From Sabethes cyaneus (taxonomy: Eukaryota > Arthropoda > Insecta > Diptera > Culicidae): a stretch of 64,000 nt of DNA. This document shows, in pieces, positions 33,201-38,219 of this stretch (positions are counted from its first letter, which is position 1; every line of letters starts with the position of its first letter). The notes beneath the pieces were generated by a model. It searched no databases. It saw only the letters and a program-made list of their open reading frames with translations, and was not told the origin of the DNA. A program made the position numbers and the translations under genes. The DNA lies in the NCBI RefSeq assembly GCF_943734655.1, contig NC_071354.1, positions 41,653,744-41,717,743 of the forward strand, given 5' to 3'.

Positions 33201-35332
33201 CTTTCGTCAGAATTTTGTTTGCGAGTCTTTGCAGTAAAGTGGCAGAGCAATCACATCTTCTCCCAATGTTTTCTTTTCTTTTCAATCATTTGATCTGCCT
33301 TAGAATGATGCCAAACGTACTCGAACAACAGCTAATCTTGCGCCGATTGAACACAATAACAACCAGGATAAATCTTCTCTCTACACCCTAGAAGCTAGAG
33401 AATTTTTGCTCAGTACGCTAAATAGAATAGCGGACAGGCATTGTGCCGACCAAAATAATTTGCTCAGTGACCTTGAGAGCTTATAATCTTTGGATTGTAT
33501 AGATTTGATCCGTGCAGTCCAAAGGCCAGTGTAAGGGCCCAAAACAACAGCTGCCGTCTCAAGTGATGACCGTACAAGTCCGTGATACAAAGCTTCAGGC
33601 AGTATGGCGAAACTCTTTTGCAATTCTCATTACGAATCCCAGGTTCTTGTTTGCTTGGGAAATGATGTTACTCTAGTGGTCCTGGAATGTAAGCTCGCTA
33701 TCTAGCAGAACACCAAGATACTTGACGACTGTTACGCGTTCAAATTCTGGCCGCTTATGGAATAACTGTATTGGATTGGAGCCTTCTTTAGGCTGAAACT
33801 GATTACGGAACACTTGGCGACGCTAATACTGAGCCAGTTGCATACACACTAGCCATAAAATATATCGATTAGCTTTTGTAATTCAATACAATCAGCGACT
33901 GAGCGAACAGCAAGGTGCATCCTAGAGGAATTATCGTGCAGACATCGTTGTAATACAGTGACGACGTCCGACGTTGCTGCCCTGAGGCACGCCTGAAATA
34001 CTCCGGAAGTCGCAAGCTCTCCAGAGAGCAGTGCTCTCCAGTTTCACAGAAAGACTGTGGTTTTCAAGGAAGGATTTTAAACTGGACAAAAGCAGCAGAA
34101 GCACCGAGATGCTTTATTTTGGCTAGAAGTAAGGTGTGGTCAACACCATCGAGCGCAGCTGTGTCGCCTTGTGCTCTAACTTCCATATGTTGTAAACAAA
34201 ATGAGCTGAAAAGTTTGTTCTATGATGATTTCAAGAGTTATGAACTTTTAAAATAAGCTATGGCCGTTGGAGTTTTACGGAAAAATTGATGACCTCAAAT
34301 ATTAATTTCGTTCTTAAGTCCTATTTTTTAGGCAACACAAGAATTTTCATCTCTGACTGTACCATACCGTTTTGACATATCCCCAATTACATTAGCGTGA
34401 GTTCATAGGCTTTGATTTTTCAAATCACTATAGACTATACCTATCTAAAATAATGCCTATTTACTTTAGTTTCAATGAACTTAACCTATGGAAATAGAAC
34501 TATGATTTGATCAAATGTAGCGAATCATCCGCAAACCATTCTGTATGATATTAAATTTCAAGACGGGCACGTGCCCTAGTGTATCTTATCCTGGACACGT
34601 CAATTATCTACATATACAATTTCAAAGAGACATCTAACTCAATTTTTACAATCGCTTTTTAAGGTACTACAAAGACCCGGCTCGAACTGCCGAAACAATC
34701 GACGAGGACGGTTGGCACCATACCGGCGACATCGGACAGTGGCAACCGAACGGGACGCTGAAGGTGATCGATCGCAAGAAGCACATCTTCAAGCTGAGCC
34801 AGGGCGAGTACATCGTACCGGAGAAAATCGAAAACGCGTACATTCGCAGCCAGTATGTGGAGCAGGTGTTTGTGCATGGTGAAAGTCTGAAGGTGCGATC
34901 CAGCCGCTAGTGGTGTAAAATTTGCTCTAGTTTAAGCTTTTCTTTTCGTTCTTTCCTACAGAGTTGTGTCGTTGCGGTCGTCGTACCCGATGTCGAGGTC
35001 ATTAAAAGCTGGGCCATGGAGAACAACATTCCGGGAACGCTAAGTGTGCTGTGCAATAATCCGGATGTCAAACAGCTCATCATGAGCGACATGATTGCCT
35101 GGGGAAAGCAGTTTGGACTTAAATCATTCGAACAGGTGGGTGATTATTCTGTAACATTCAAAGAAAATTTTGTACCAACTTCATTTTTTGTCAGGTCAAA
35201 GACATTTATCTGCATCCGGATCCGTTCTCGGTACAGAATGGGCTACTAACGCCAACTTTCAAGAGCCGACGGCCTCAGATCAAGAATTATTTCGCGCCAC
35301 AACTGGACGACATGTACAAACATCTGGACTGA
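161..35332 (+). CDS. Acsl: Long-chain acyl-CoA synthetase (ACSL), seven coding exons
   Basis: Activates long-chain fatty acids to acyl-CoA through an acyl-AMP intermediate, feeding lipid synthesis and beta-oxidation. The spliced model encodes 656 residues. The P-loop-like AMP-binding motif YTSGTTGNPKG is at 234-244, FLPLAHMLER at 277-286, GYGQTEC at 416-422, GWHHTGDIG at 493-501 and DRKKHIFKLSQGEYIVPE at 513-530. The last two belong to the fatty-acyl-CoA synthetase signature. NGLLTPTFK at 626-634 is the usual C-terminal block. The start is the first ATG after an in-frame stop (119-121), in the context CAAAATGG. All seven joins are GT..AG and in frame. ACSLs usually have an N-terminal membrane helix; this isoform starts just after where it would be, so an upstream alternative first exon with an anchor may exist outside the window. 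No frameshift or stop was found. Family assignment is secure; the exact isoform is inferred. Confidence 0.95.
233..2440 (+). other. Intron 1, proximal part, no gene seen
   Basis: AT-rich sequence after the exon 1 donor. Short frames at 295-551 overlap each other on opposite strands and look random. A loose repeat of a GATGTG(C/T)GAAATAAATGAT motif occurs near 1812 and 1929. Nothing else was recognised. Confidence 0.5.
2470..2602 (+). repeat. tRNA-like SINE fragment
   Basis: Contains GCCGAGGACCCGGGTTAAA followed by ATTCCAACCCCG, which looks like a tRNA T-arm with a B box (GGTTCAAATCC type) opposite a plausible upstream A box. The following tail (CACCTAAGCTGTAAAAGTGAC) looks like a SINE body rather than a mature tRNA 3' end. 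It is diverged; the exact ends are unclear. Confidence 0.45.
2920..3205 (+). pseudogene. Jockey/CR1-type LINE reverse transcriptase fragment
   Basis: The + strand frame around 3079-3165 reads YTVNSDVQPGVPQGGHLG followed by SLFFVL, which matches the RT block (S/A)GVPQGS.LGPLLF of Jockey/CR1 LINEs. Upstream, KLHRIKGCG in another frame matches the preceding RT block, so frameshifts are present. The fragment is cut at about 3240 by the foldback element. Confidence 0.65.
3242..4653. mobile_element. Foldback-like element with repeated CAATTGTTGC ends
   Basis: The left end carries GCCAATTGTTGCACACC, and CAATTGTTGC recurs at 3253, 3441 and 3495. The right end carries the inverse, GCAACAATTG, at 4614 and 4632, closing with GCAACAATTGGCAAAC. 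Inverted arms built from repeated short motifs around a unique AT-rich centre fit a foldback/MITE-type DNA element of about 1.4 kb. No transposase is seen and no target duplication was identified. Confidence 0.55.
4862..4935 (+). pseudogene. Short LINE RT motif fragment
   Basis: Read on the + strand this gives SEVP, a stop, then GFHLGPLLFILHI, i.e. a damaged GVPQGSHLGPLLFILYIND block of a Jockey/CR1 LINE. It is a separate copy of the same RT block seen at 3100, on the other side of the foldback element. Only about 25 codons are recognisable. Confidence 0.5.
4940..5035. repeat. Dispersed repeat shared with 23165-23262
   Basis: Both copies carry AGACCAA, CTC.TGTTTTT, TTGACCTT, a (T/A)GNGGTCAG motif and then TTTTTTAAAA.GGT, about 100 bp in all with scattered mismatches. 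The family is not identified. It may be a LINE UTR or a fragment of a MITE. Confidence 0.4.
5300..5792 (-). pseudogene. Jockey-type LINE ORF2 C-terminal fragment
   Basis: On the minus strand a frame reads FVGKLVTGEIDALNILSQIN, the post-RT C-terminal block of Jockey-like LINEs (compare the similar EILSMLNINITPKPLR of the Jockey copy near 18840-18890). A second frame continues towards 5315. The frame switch marks decay. No UTR or tail was defined. Confidence 0.6.
6540..6798 (+). pseudogene. Decayed Tc1/mariner transposase N-terminus
   Basis: Two overlapping + frames share the coding signal: one gives SKQEAFRERVVHFYEFPQKS, the other FTVQHLKSEYVAASTVYHIL. Together they form the helix-turn-helix region of a mariner-family transposase (ITmD37E type by resemblance). 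Frame changes and the downstream insertion make it non-functional. The catalytic DDE/D region is absent here. Confidence 0.7.
6800..7741. mobile_element. Non-autonomous hAT element with perfect 8-bp TSD
   Basis: Terminal inverted repeats CAGTGGCGACTCGT and ACGAGTCGCCACTG are perfect over 14 bp. The 8-bp direct repeat CTAACAAT lies on both sides (6792-6799 and 7742-7749). Removing the element restores continuity with the other ITmD37E-like copy. It is 942 bp long with no transposase. Inside it, two diverged blocks of about 240 bp are arranged head-to-tail (compare GAAGCTGCTGAGCAAACCGT near 6951 with a match near 7192), and a hairpin lies at 7498-7617. Confidence 0.92.
7498..7617. repeat. Inverted repeat (27-bp arms) inside the hAT element
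   Basis: GTAGCGCTTGTTATGTTGCG at 7498 is answered by CGCAACATAGCAAGCGCTAC ending at 7617; the 27-bp arms differ at about two positions and enclose about 66 bp. It could be a small MITE inserted in the hAT element or a subterminal structure of the hAT itself. Confidence 0.7.
8218..9146 (-). mobile_element. ITmD37E-like Tc1/mariner element, complete ends
   Basis: TA flanks both ends (8216-8217 and 9147-9148). The terminal repeats ACGGGTGGCAACTAAAATTT and its inverse are nearly perfect over about 30 bp. The element is 929 bp, shorter than an autonomous ITmD37E, and its reading frame is broken, so it is non-functional. A (GA)n run at about 9033-9055 lies in its 5' part. Confidence 0.88.
8336..9142 (-). 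pseudogene. Tc1/mariner transposase remnant
   Basis: Minus-strand frames give SKQEAIWESVVHFYELQQKS, TVQHLKSKYVAASTVYHIL and SGRPAKIMDAERHRS, the DNA-binding N-terminus and linker of an ITmD37E-like transposase. A further frame (LPFLQQQALWFDYQLRCAPD) continues into the catalytic half. At least two frameshifts separate these pieces and a full DDE/D triad could not be traced. The long + strand frame at 8388-8936 is its antisense shadow. Confidence 0.75.
9453..12820. other. Intron 1 stretch without recognised genes
   Basis: Mostly unique AT-rich sequence. The part from about 10960 to 12020 is richer in GC and contains short frames on both strands (for example 10978-11286 minus) with no recognisable domain. 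It might hold intronic regulatory sequence; nothing in it proves this. Confidence 0.4.
12821..12932. repeat. SINE-like repeat, copy of 17561-17675
   Basis: Shares GCAAAG, CCCTTCTT, GACA.ACTTCGCAG.CGG, TATTAGAGTACA and GG..AGT.C(T)ACA with the copy that is bounded by a 12-bp target duplication at 17561-17675. This copy is more diverged and no flanking duplication was found. Confidence 0.6.
13658..14274. mobile_element. Foldback-like element with AATGGCCGAA repeat arms
   Basis: The left arm (13658-13740) repeats a 12-bp motif of the type AATGGCCGAA(A/T)N; the right arm (about 14155-14274) repeats its inverse, TTCGGCCATTNG. Outer ends correspond as GGCTGG.TACCGAATGGCCG and an inverted GGATTAC.TACGAATGGCCG. 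A unique centre of about 400 bp separates them. This is the layout of foldback elements, whose long inverted arms are built from short tandem repeats. Confidence 0.6.
14275..15860. other. Intron 1 stretch without recognised genes
   Basis: No transposon or coding signal was recognised. Short frames at 14576-14791 (minus) and 15190-15399 (plus) have no known motif. Confidence 0.4.
15868..15950 (-). repeat. tRNA-like SINE
   Basis: On the minus strand GGCAGTAGGTTACTGAGTAA is followed about 40 bp later by GTGGGTGCGTGCCCCAC, resembling A and B boxes with a T-arm stem. Related to the copies at 16209, 31655 and 32789. B-box bases are substituted, so it is likely inactive. Confidence 0.55.
15988..16292 (+). 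repeat. About 300-bp dispersed repeat ending in a tRNA-like unit, copy A
   Basis: Matches 31434-31733 over its length: GTGGTTGATCACGAGACTTG, then GTCGGTAA, ATCGCACTGACCGAGTAGAT, AGAAACAAAGAGCAG and a closing tRNA-like segment (GGCAGTCAGTAGTTTACTGA and GCGGATGCGATCTCCACCTGCC). Either a composite SINE or a MITE next to a SINE; the shared length in both copies argues for one mobile unit. Confidence 0.65.
16326..16734. mobile_element. hAT-like MITE with degenerate 8-bp TSD
   Basis: Begins CAGGGATGGAAAA and ends with the inverse TTTTCCATCTCTG, the CAGRGATGG-type end of hAT elements. Flanking octamers CTCAAGTC (16318-16325) and ATCATGTC (16735-16742) match at 6 of 8 positions. It is 409 bp with no open frame of note. 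A fragment of the same family lies at 37085-37158. Confidence 0.7.
17501..17935. mobile_element. hAT-like MITE inside the Jockey LINE
   Basis: Ends TAGTGATGTGC and G.ACATCACTA are inverted repeats. Flanking octamers GGTGTACG (17493-17500) and GATGCACG (17936-17943) agree at 6 of 8. RT homology stops on the left and resumes on the right, proving insertion. The interior is rich in CGATTAATCGAA-type palindromic motifs and holds the SINE at 17561-17675. Confidence 0.75.
17561..17675. mobile_element. SINE-like insertion with perfect 12-bp TSD
   Basis: Flanked by GCGTTGTCTGCA at 17549-17560 and 17676-17687, a perfect 12-bp target-site duplication of the kind LINE machinery produces. The 115-bp insert has AAGCAAAGCAAAG at one end, which looks like a short tandem tail, so the element probably reads on the minus strand. 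A diverged relative is at 12821-12932. Confidence 0.85.
18155..18531. mobile_element. TIR element (CCCAGCTAGCA) inside the Jockey LINE
   Basis: Starts CCCAGCTAGCA and ends TGCTAGCTGGG, an 11-bp perfect terminal inverted repeat. It breaks the RT-family frame between LGVKIDY and KLTFQNQLG. The 377-bp interior is AT-rich with TACG/CGTA motifs and no transposase. Superfamily unknown; no clear TSD. Confidence 0.72.
19091..19884. other. Intron 1 stretch, unclassified, probably repeat-derived
   Basis: No coding signal. The part from about 19360 to 19690 (GTCAGACATAGGGG, CTCGCCAGGGACGGCTATAA) looks like a dispersed mosquito repeat from general familiarity, but there is only one copy in the window, so this cannot be shown here. 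Confidence 0.35.
19885..20645 (-). pseudogene. RTE-like LINE reverse transcriptase fragment
   Basis: Minus-strand frames give LPQILQKCREYNEPSHHIFV, then YGFPDKLTRLMKAILERVM (RT blocks), and near 20080-20110 VDEFVYLGSLVTVYSNTSRE, the post-RT block also present in the copy at 30340-31392 (VEEFVYLGSLVTADNDTSRE). Frames shift several times. The 5' side is cut by the element starting at 20646. Confidence 0.8.
20646..23103. mobile_element. TIR element with CCCAAGTAACAAT ends
   Basis: Left end CCCAAGTAACAATTT and right end ATTGTTACTTGGG are inverted. Subterminal zones repeat a TAAAAC(C/T)..TATAA motif on both sides. The same ends bound the 50938-56263 element and, in short form, the 108-bp hairpins at 32681 and 54679, so a family is present. 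Length is 2.46 kb, of which 688 bp is a nested MITE. It interrupts an RTE fragment on its left. No transposase was recognised. Confidence 0.68.
21770..22457. mobile_element. TA-flanked MITE with CAGTAGATTCTCGG ends
   Basis: Starts CAGTAGATTCTCGGAAAAGT and ends with the inverse, CTTTTCCGAGAGTCTACTG, each flanked by TA. TA target and CAGTAGA.TCTCG ends fit the Tc1/mariner-pogo group. Near the right end the motif TTAACTTTTC(C/A)GAGAG is repeated several times. The 688-bp length and lack of a frame make it non-autonomous. Confidence 0.85.
23165..23262. repeat. Dispersed repeat shared with 4940-5035
   Basis: Same motif order as the copy near 5 kb: AGACCAACCTCGTGTTTTT, TTGACCTTGAAATGCGGTCA, then TTTTTTAAAACGGTGGT. 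Identity of the family unknown. Confidence 0.4.
23263..24234. other. Intron 1 stretch without recognised genes
   Basis: AT-rich, unique within the window; two overlapping short + frames at 23668-23897 have no recognisable motif. Confidence 0.4.
24235..24800. promoter_or_regulatory. GC-rich island just upstream of Acsl exon 2
   Basis: The stretch 24410-24560 is strongly GC- and CpG-rich (CGCGGCGCGGTC, CGCCGCCGCGCCCCGGACGG) in an otherwise AT-rich intron, about 0.5 kb before coding exon 2. It could be an alternative promoter and non-coding first exon of Acsl, or an unrelated conserved element. No TATA box or start site is evident. Weak evidence. Confidence 0.25.
24977..25150 (+). CDS. Acsl: Acsl coding exon 2 (residues 25-82)
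   Basis: Follows a pyrimidine-rich acceptor (ttttcag) and ends TATGAG|gtgcgt; 58 codons, phase 0 at both ends. It encodes GPEQVHVSKFYKEAKDGKF and later SNNGPCLGWRK, the conserved N-terminal ACSL block just before the AMP-binding domain. Confidence 0.95.
25225..25511 (+). CDS. Acsl: Acsl coding exon 3 (residues 83-177 and part of 178)
   Basis: Acceptor aaatag, donor CCTAA|gtataa, leaving two bases of the codon for Lys178. It encodes the start of the AMP-binding domain, including IYSQNRPEW and VPLYDTLGPDACAFI, both typical of ACSLs. The frame runs on to a stop at about 25539 if read through, so the 58-bp intron must be removed. Confidence 0.95.
25570..26466 (+). CDS. Acsl: Acsl coding exon 4 (residues 178-477, core AMP-binding domain)
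   Basis: Begins after ttgtag with the G completing codon 178 and ends ATTGG|gtaaga, leaving two bases of Gly477. Holds the ATP/AMP-binding motif YTSGTTGNPKG (234-244), FLPLAHMLER (277-286), the segment GFYSGDIKELTNDMKALKP, and GYGQTEC (416-422). This is the largest coding exon. The 8.2-kb transposon-filled intron 4 follows. Confidence 0.97.
26580..27620 (-). pseudogene. Decayed LINE (endonuclease and RT traces) in intron 4
   Basis: On the minus strand, VLAGDFKVD near 27440 resembles the endonuclease block V..GDFN.H of Jockey/I-group LINEs, and DVPLGTILEPILLSIHAFDI near 26620-26680 resembles the RT block GVPQGS.LGPLLF.IY..DI. The order is right for one element read on the minus strand. There are many stops. 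Clade not decided. Confidence 0.5.
27621..27834. other. Short unassigned intron 4 segment
   Basis: AT-rich linker between the decayed LINE and the 12-bp repeat field; nothing recognised. Confidence 0.4.
27835..28930. repeat. Degenerate 12-bp repeat field (TTGAAATTGGAC type)
   Basis: For about 1.1 kb the sequence is a run of variants of CTTGAAATTGGA, with units such as GGACTTAAAATTGGA and GAACTTGAAATTGGAC. Individual units differ at several positions and spacing drifts. A non-repeat block at about 28490-28660 interrupts it. The same motif in inverse orientation occurs at 45905-46135 and 46805-46925. Confidence 0.75.
28931..29233. other. Intron 4 segment before the 24-bp-TSD insertion
   Basis: No coding signal recognised. 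Its right end (29210-29233) is the left copy of the 24-bp target duplication. Confidence 0.4.
29234..29883 (-). mobile_element. Retroposon with 24-bp TSD and (TTAGA)n tail
   Basis: A perfect 24-bp direct repeat (starting CGATGTCGATC, ending CTCGTTAA) occurs at 29210-29233 and 29884-29907. The 650-bp insert starts with (TCTAA) repeats, which on the minus strand form a 3' tail of GATTAGATTAGATTAGA. A tandem-repeat tail plus a long TSD fits a LINE-mobilised retroposon. No frame was identified, so SINE versus LINE 3' end is open. Confidence 0.75.
30340..31392 (-). mobile_element. 5'-truncated RTE-like LINE with 11-bp TSD
   Basis: CGTATAGAGCC is directly repeated at 30329-30339 and 31393-31403. 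The 3' end (left side) carries a TTACTTACTTACTTA tail, i.e. TAAG repeats in element orientation. The coding part is 5' truncated within the RT domain. This is a clean, rather young insertion, in contrast to the other RTE fragments in the window. Confidence 0.9.
30431..31333 (-). pseudogene. RTE-like ORF2 C-terminal half, long open frame
   Basis: About 300 codons remain open. LSCLLFNIALEGVI and FADDVDIITRTFERMAETYI are the RT block with the catalytic FADD; EFVYLGSLVTADNDTSRE and a C-terminal RLRWAGHVVRMSDDSPVKKV follow. Just upstream, the frame that should carry RVSGAVSSPFGSRRGLR is shifted relative to this one, so the element is dead even apart from truncation. RTE-like clade is inferred from the post-RT blocks. 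Confidence 0.88.
31434..31733 (+). repeat. About 300-bp dispersed repeat ending in a tRNA-like unit, copy B
   Basis: Aligns with 15988-16292 from GTGGTTAATCACGAGACTTG to the tRNA-like end (GCAGTTTAGTGAGTAAAATA and CAACCGAAAGAACGTATTTG). The B-box region is more damaged than in copy A. Confidence 0.65.
32021..32261. mobile_element. Foldback MITE with long inverted arms
   Basis: The left arm runs CACTTCGACTCAACTTTGAT to AGTTACGGAGCTACAATGCT (32023-32093). Its inverse appears in two pieces: GTACTAGCATTAGAGCTCCG at about 32113-32137, and TGAATAAAAATTGAGTCGAA at about 32236-32257. A segment of about 90 bp separates the two pieces of the right arm, suggesting a secondary insertion. Outer boundaries are uncertain. 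Confidence 0.6.
32681..32788. mobile_element. 108-bp hairpin MITE, CCCAAGCAAC type
   Basis: Nearly self-complementary throughout: CCCAAGCAACAATGTGAG pairs with CAAATTGTTACCTGGG, and CTCTTATGGTGG with CCATCATAAGAG. About 93 percent identical to the copy at 54679-54786. Inserted at the edge of a tRNA-like SINE. Confidence 0.85.
32789..32870 (-). repeat. tRNA-like SINE with well-kept B box
   Basis: Minus strand reads GGCGGTAGTTTAGTTAGTAA (A-box region), then CGAGTACCAACACAGAGAGC and GTGGGTGCGAATCCCACTTG, with B box GGTGCGAATCC close to the pol III consensus. It is the best preserved of the four related copies. No CCA-ready acceptor stem pairing was confirmed, so a functional tRNA is unlikely. 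Confidence 0.65.
32915..33190. repeat. Degenerate T-rich 12-bp repeat (ATTTTTGTGTCA type)
   Basis: Variants of ATTTTTGTGTCAT recur with drifting spacing over about 270 bp. The inverse (TGACACAAAAATG type) occurs at 50540-50755. The Phe-rich + frame here is a by-product of the repeat. Confidence 0.6.
33385..34185 (-). pseudogene. Jockey/CR1-type LINE RT fragment in intron 4
   Basis: Minus strand shows GDTAALDGVDHTLLLAKIKH (RT block with the first catalytic Asp region), YYNDVCTIIPLGCTLLFA and, further on, FERVTVVKYLGVLLDSELTF and LGFVMRIAKEF. Stops and frameshifts throughout; the YADD box is lost. 3' end extends to the Acsl-proximal AG-rich region near 33385. Confidence 0.75.
34664..34892 (+). 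CDS. Acsl: Acsl coding exon 5 (residues 477-553, FACS signature)
   Basis: Acceptor ttttaag; its first G completes Gly477 so the product reads FIG|YYKDP. Encodes GWHHTGDIG (493-501) and DRKKHIFKLSQGEYIVPE (513-530), the fatty-acyl-CoA synthetase signature and the hinge to the C-terminal domain. Donor CTGAAG|gtgcga, phase 0. Confidence 0.97.
34962..35135 (+). CDS. Acsl: Acsl coding exon 6 (residues 554-611)
   Basis: Acceptor tcctacag, donor GAACAG|gtgggt, 58 codons, phase 0 on both sides. Encodes VVVPDVEVIKSWA and SVLCNNPDVKQLIMSDM of the C-terminal domain. The 69-bp intron before it is short, like the other compact introns of the gene. Confidence 0.96.
35195..35332 (+). CDS. Acsl: Acsl coding exon 7 and stop (residues 612-656)
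   Basis: Acceptor ttttgtcag after a 59-bp intron. Encodes VKDIYLHPDPFSVQNGLL, TPTFKSRRPQIKNYF and a final MYKHLD before TGA at 35330-35332, a normal ACSL C-terminus. Lys634, in TPTFK, sits where the mobile C-terminal domain lysine of the adenylating-enzyme superfamily is expected (inference). Confidence 0.96.
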   Translation, partial: VKDIYLHPDPFSVQNGLLTPTFKSRRPQIKNYFAPQLDDMYKHLD

Positions 35333-36478
35333 ATCCGTTCGCTATAAAAAAAATGTGCTTTTGAGTGCGAATGTGAATGTGTGCATGTTGTGTGTTATCA
35401 TCGACAGTGGCCGTGTGCAGTGCAGAGATCATACATTAAGTAAGATCAATTATAATTAGCTAAATCCTCAATACCAATGAAAAATATCCTGAATACCATA
35501 AATATTAAACAGTTCAATGGGTTCATCAGCCCGCTAGTACTTTGTAGATACCAATTGAAATTAGAATACATTTTTAACTGATAGAATCAAAAGTATCAAA
35601 AAAAAACTGAAAGAAGGGATTCGTCACCAAGCGCTTCGCTGACAATTCTCCGACGAATAGTCCGTTTAGGACCGTAAAAAACCAGTGCTGCAGAATCGCC
35701 TCACGAAAACAGTAATGTCGAGTTTACCCTGACATCAACTGGCAAAACTTTTACTACTCATTCTCGTTTCCTATCAGCCGCAGAGCGGCTGACAGGTAGG
35801 ATTTACTATACTTTTAATACATCACGTTTCTAGCGTCGCCCGTCGGAAGCGATACCAAAAGCTACTTAGTTGTTACTTAATAAATTACGATAAAATCAAA
35901 CAAGGACAAAAATGTTACTTAAAATAAGAAGTCAATGGTTTACTACTAGTAGGAACTGATTTTCTGAAACTAAAGATTGAAGCGTTAAGTCAATTTCGCA
36001 TTCTTATGATGGTGAATCCCTTGAAGCTGCTTTCCGGTGCGTGTGGCTACTGGAAAGCATCTTCACGCGAACGCAAATAATATCTACCGTGTTAAAAGTG
36101 AGTGAGTGTATAGCAAGTTTAGCAACAGTTGGAAGTAGCGTTCTATAATCTTTTTAGTTTCTTTAGCTTTGAACTTCGAACAAGTTGTATTTTTTTAAAG
36201 ATAGCAATCATACAAAAAATCATATTAAGCGCTAGTCAAGTTTTACTTCAAAAGCTGCGTTTCCTTCGAATTGATTCCTTCGTGATAGTGTAGTTCTTTT
36301 TATCGATAGGTATGGTGACAATATTCAACTATCATTAAATTTACATTAACGTTTATGGAGGGTGAACATATTCGAAAACTCACTAGGAAATTCGTGATTA
36401 TAAGGAGAAAAAAAACAAAAAGAAAATCAACAAAAATATTTTCGTTTATGCAACTACAACGTCCAAAGCCGCAATAAA
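35333..36478 (+). other. Acsl 3' UTR, end uncertain
   Basis: AT-rich sequence after the stop with no coding signal and no recognised transposon. An AATAAA lies at 36473-36478, and shorter variants such as ATTAAA occur near 35505, so a long or a short 3' UTR are both possible. The poly(A) site needs transcript evidence. Confidence 0.4.
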
Positions 36479-37084
36479 TATCAGATTTTGTTTAGTGAGC
36501 AAGGTGCTAGCAAGGATAGAAAACCGCTGATATAGGCCATTTAAATTAATGGATAAATAAGGAAAAATACATTATGATTTTACGAAACAAACGATAAACC
36601 AGATCACACACACACCCATACTAACTACACTAAGAATTAGTGACAGATGTAAGAAAGAAAAAAAACTCGAAATTAGACAAGTGTGTAACTTGAAGAAAAC
36701 AAAAGCTATGGAACTACCTAGCGATATTAGTGAACCGATAGCGAAGCAAAAGAAATCGTTACGAAACACAAATTAAACTGAATACAGCAAAAAAAAATCT
36801 TTTACTGGACGCCTACTTAATCTCTAGAGTAAATGCAATATGTAGTTAGTTGAAACATCACTGATAAACCATTAAAATCAGCAACAAACACTTACTTGTC
36901 GATTTATTATTTCGAAAGAGAATGTGAGAAATTCCTTCCAACTATTGTAGACTTTTGTTCACGGGTACCGAAGTACACGCCCTACTTTTTATAGAAAAAT
37001 TTGAACCATATTACCTATGCTACTATGCTAACGAAATTTTGTGGAAATCAGCGGTTTTGATGCAATCTGAGTATCAACACATAC
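36479..37084. other. Intergenic AT-rich stretch after Acsl
   Basis: No repeat or gene recognised; A-rich runs and short random frames only. Confidence 0.4.
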
Positions 37085-37158
37085 ACAGATCATGGTCTGT
37101 ACAATTCATGACAAACGGGGAATCTTGAGCTTTAATCATAAGATTGTAATTGTAACGA
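37085..37158. repeat. Fragment of the hAT MITE at 16326-16734
   Basis: ACAGATCATGGTCTGTACA, TTCATGACAA and GAGCTTTAATCATAAGATTG match, in inverse orientation, the right part of the 16326-16734 element. Only about 70 bp are kept. Confidence 0.6.
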
Positions 37159-37194
37159 ATGCCCCGCCAGATTGCAGCTAAAAGCTACAGCCTT

Positions 37195-37905
37195 ATTTTT
37201 ACGGTGAAAGGAGATGGCGAAGCACTTTGAGATGCTGACAATGCTTACTGTTACTCGAACACCGATCATCAAATTTGTCAACAAGGCGTTGCAGTTCAAT
37301 GCAGTTGAAGCCCATTTTAATAGCCTTGAAGATTTTTACATCGTCAGCATAAAAAGACTGACAGCCAGGTGGCGGGAGGGCGGACAGTTGATTTATAAAT
37401 AGAGAAAATAGCAATGGTCCAAGGTTGCTCCCCTGTGGTACGCCAGAGATGTTGCAGAATGAGTTAGAAAACTTGGACCCGATATTCACACTCAGTCTAC
37501 GGTGTGTTAGGTACATGTATAGCCACTTGCCGAACGGTGCGAAAACTCCCAGCTTCACCAGCCTAGCTCTATCTTTAGTATTTACGGCGCACTCCCAGTT
37601 CACACTGGCAGGTGCACCAAGGTGCGATCCCAGTGTAAACTGGAAATGCGCCGTAAATACTAAAGATAGAGCAATACTTAGTTCAGCAATCTTATGGATA
37701 ATAATTTACTCTATAAATGGCCCATATATAATATTTTCGAATTTTGCTTAGCTGAGATGTTACAGTTAAAAAAGCAAAATAAGTTCACTGAGTGCAGGAC
37801 AAACCTGCTAGCAAGGAGGATGCCGTAATGAACCTGATCAAACGCAGCTTCTAGGTCCGTGTACACTGCATCCATTTTGCACTCCTTCATTCATGTTACG
37901 CAGAA
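37195..37905 (-). pseudogene. Jockey/CR1-type LINE RT fragment, split by a palindrome
   Basis: A minus-strand frame of 134 codons holds SGVPQGSNLGPLLFSLFINQ and FYADDVKIFKAI with an intact YADD. Beyond the palindrome at 37566-37672, YTDLEAAFDQVHYGILLASR near 37800-37880 is the preceding RT block. The frame is lost between these two parts. Confidence 0.85.
37566..37672. repeat. 107-bp palindrome in RT coding sequence
   Basis: GCTCTATCTTTAGTATTTAC at the left is exactly inverted at the right (GTAAATACTAAAGATAGAGC), and pairing continues inward through CGGCGCA, CCCAGT and CACTGG, with a loop of about 15 nt. The outer arms encode NTKDRA of the RT on both strands, so element coding sequence itself is duplicated in inverse. 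Confidence 0.9.
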
Positions 37906-38219
37906 CGAGACGAAATTGGAGAGATTCATGTTTTGGAACAAAATAAAATACCGTCAGATGCGGCAACTAACTAATATTTACGATCGTCCCGAAACAGATC
38001 AATAGGTAGACCGTCTTCTTTTTCGAGTTGACAAATGACCAGAACTTCTTGAATTCGTAGAGTATATGATTTAAAGAGTATATGCTCTAGTAGTTGTGGT
38101 AGTACCAGTAGTGGTGGATTGAAACTACATATGGAGAGAAGTGCGGGATGTTCAGGATCAATCGGACATCAAGTTCATTTGACCTGGATGAAATGGAATG
38201 ATACCAGTTCAAGGCAGAT
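37906..38219. other. Intergenic stretch between two LINE fragments
   Basis: No recognisable feature. May be unidentified LINE-flanking sequence. Confidence 0.35.
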
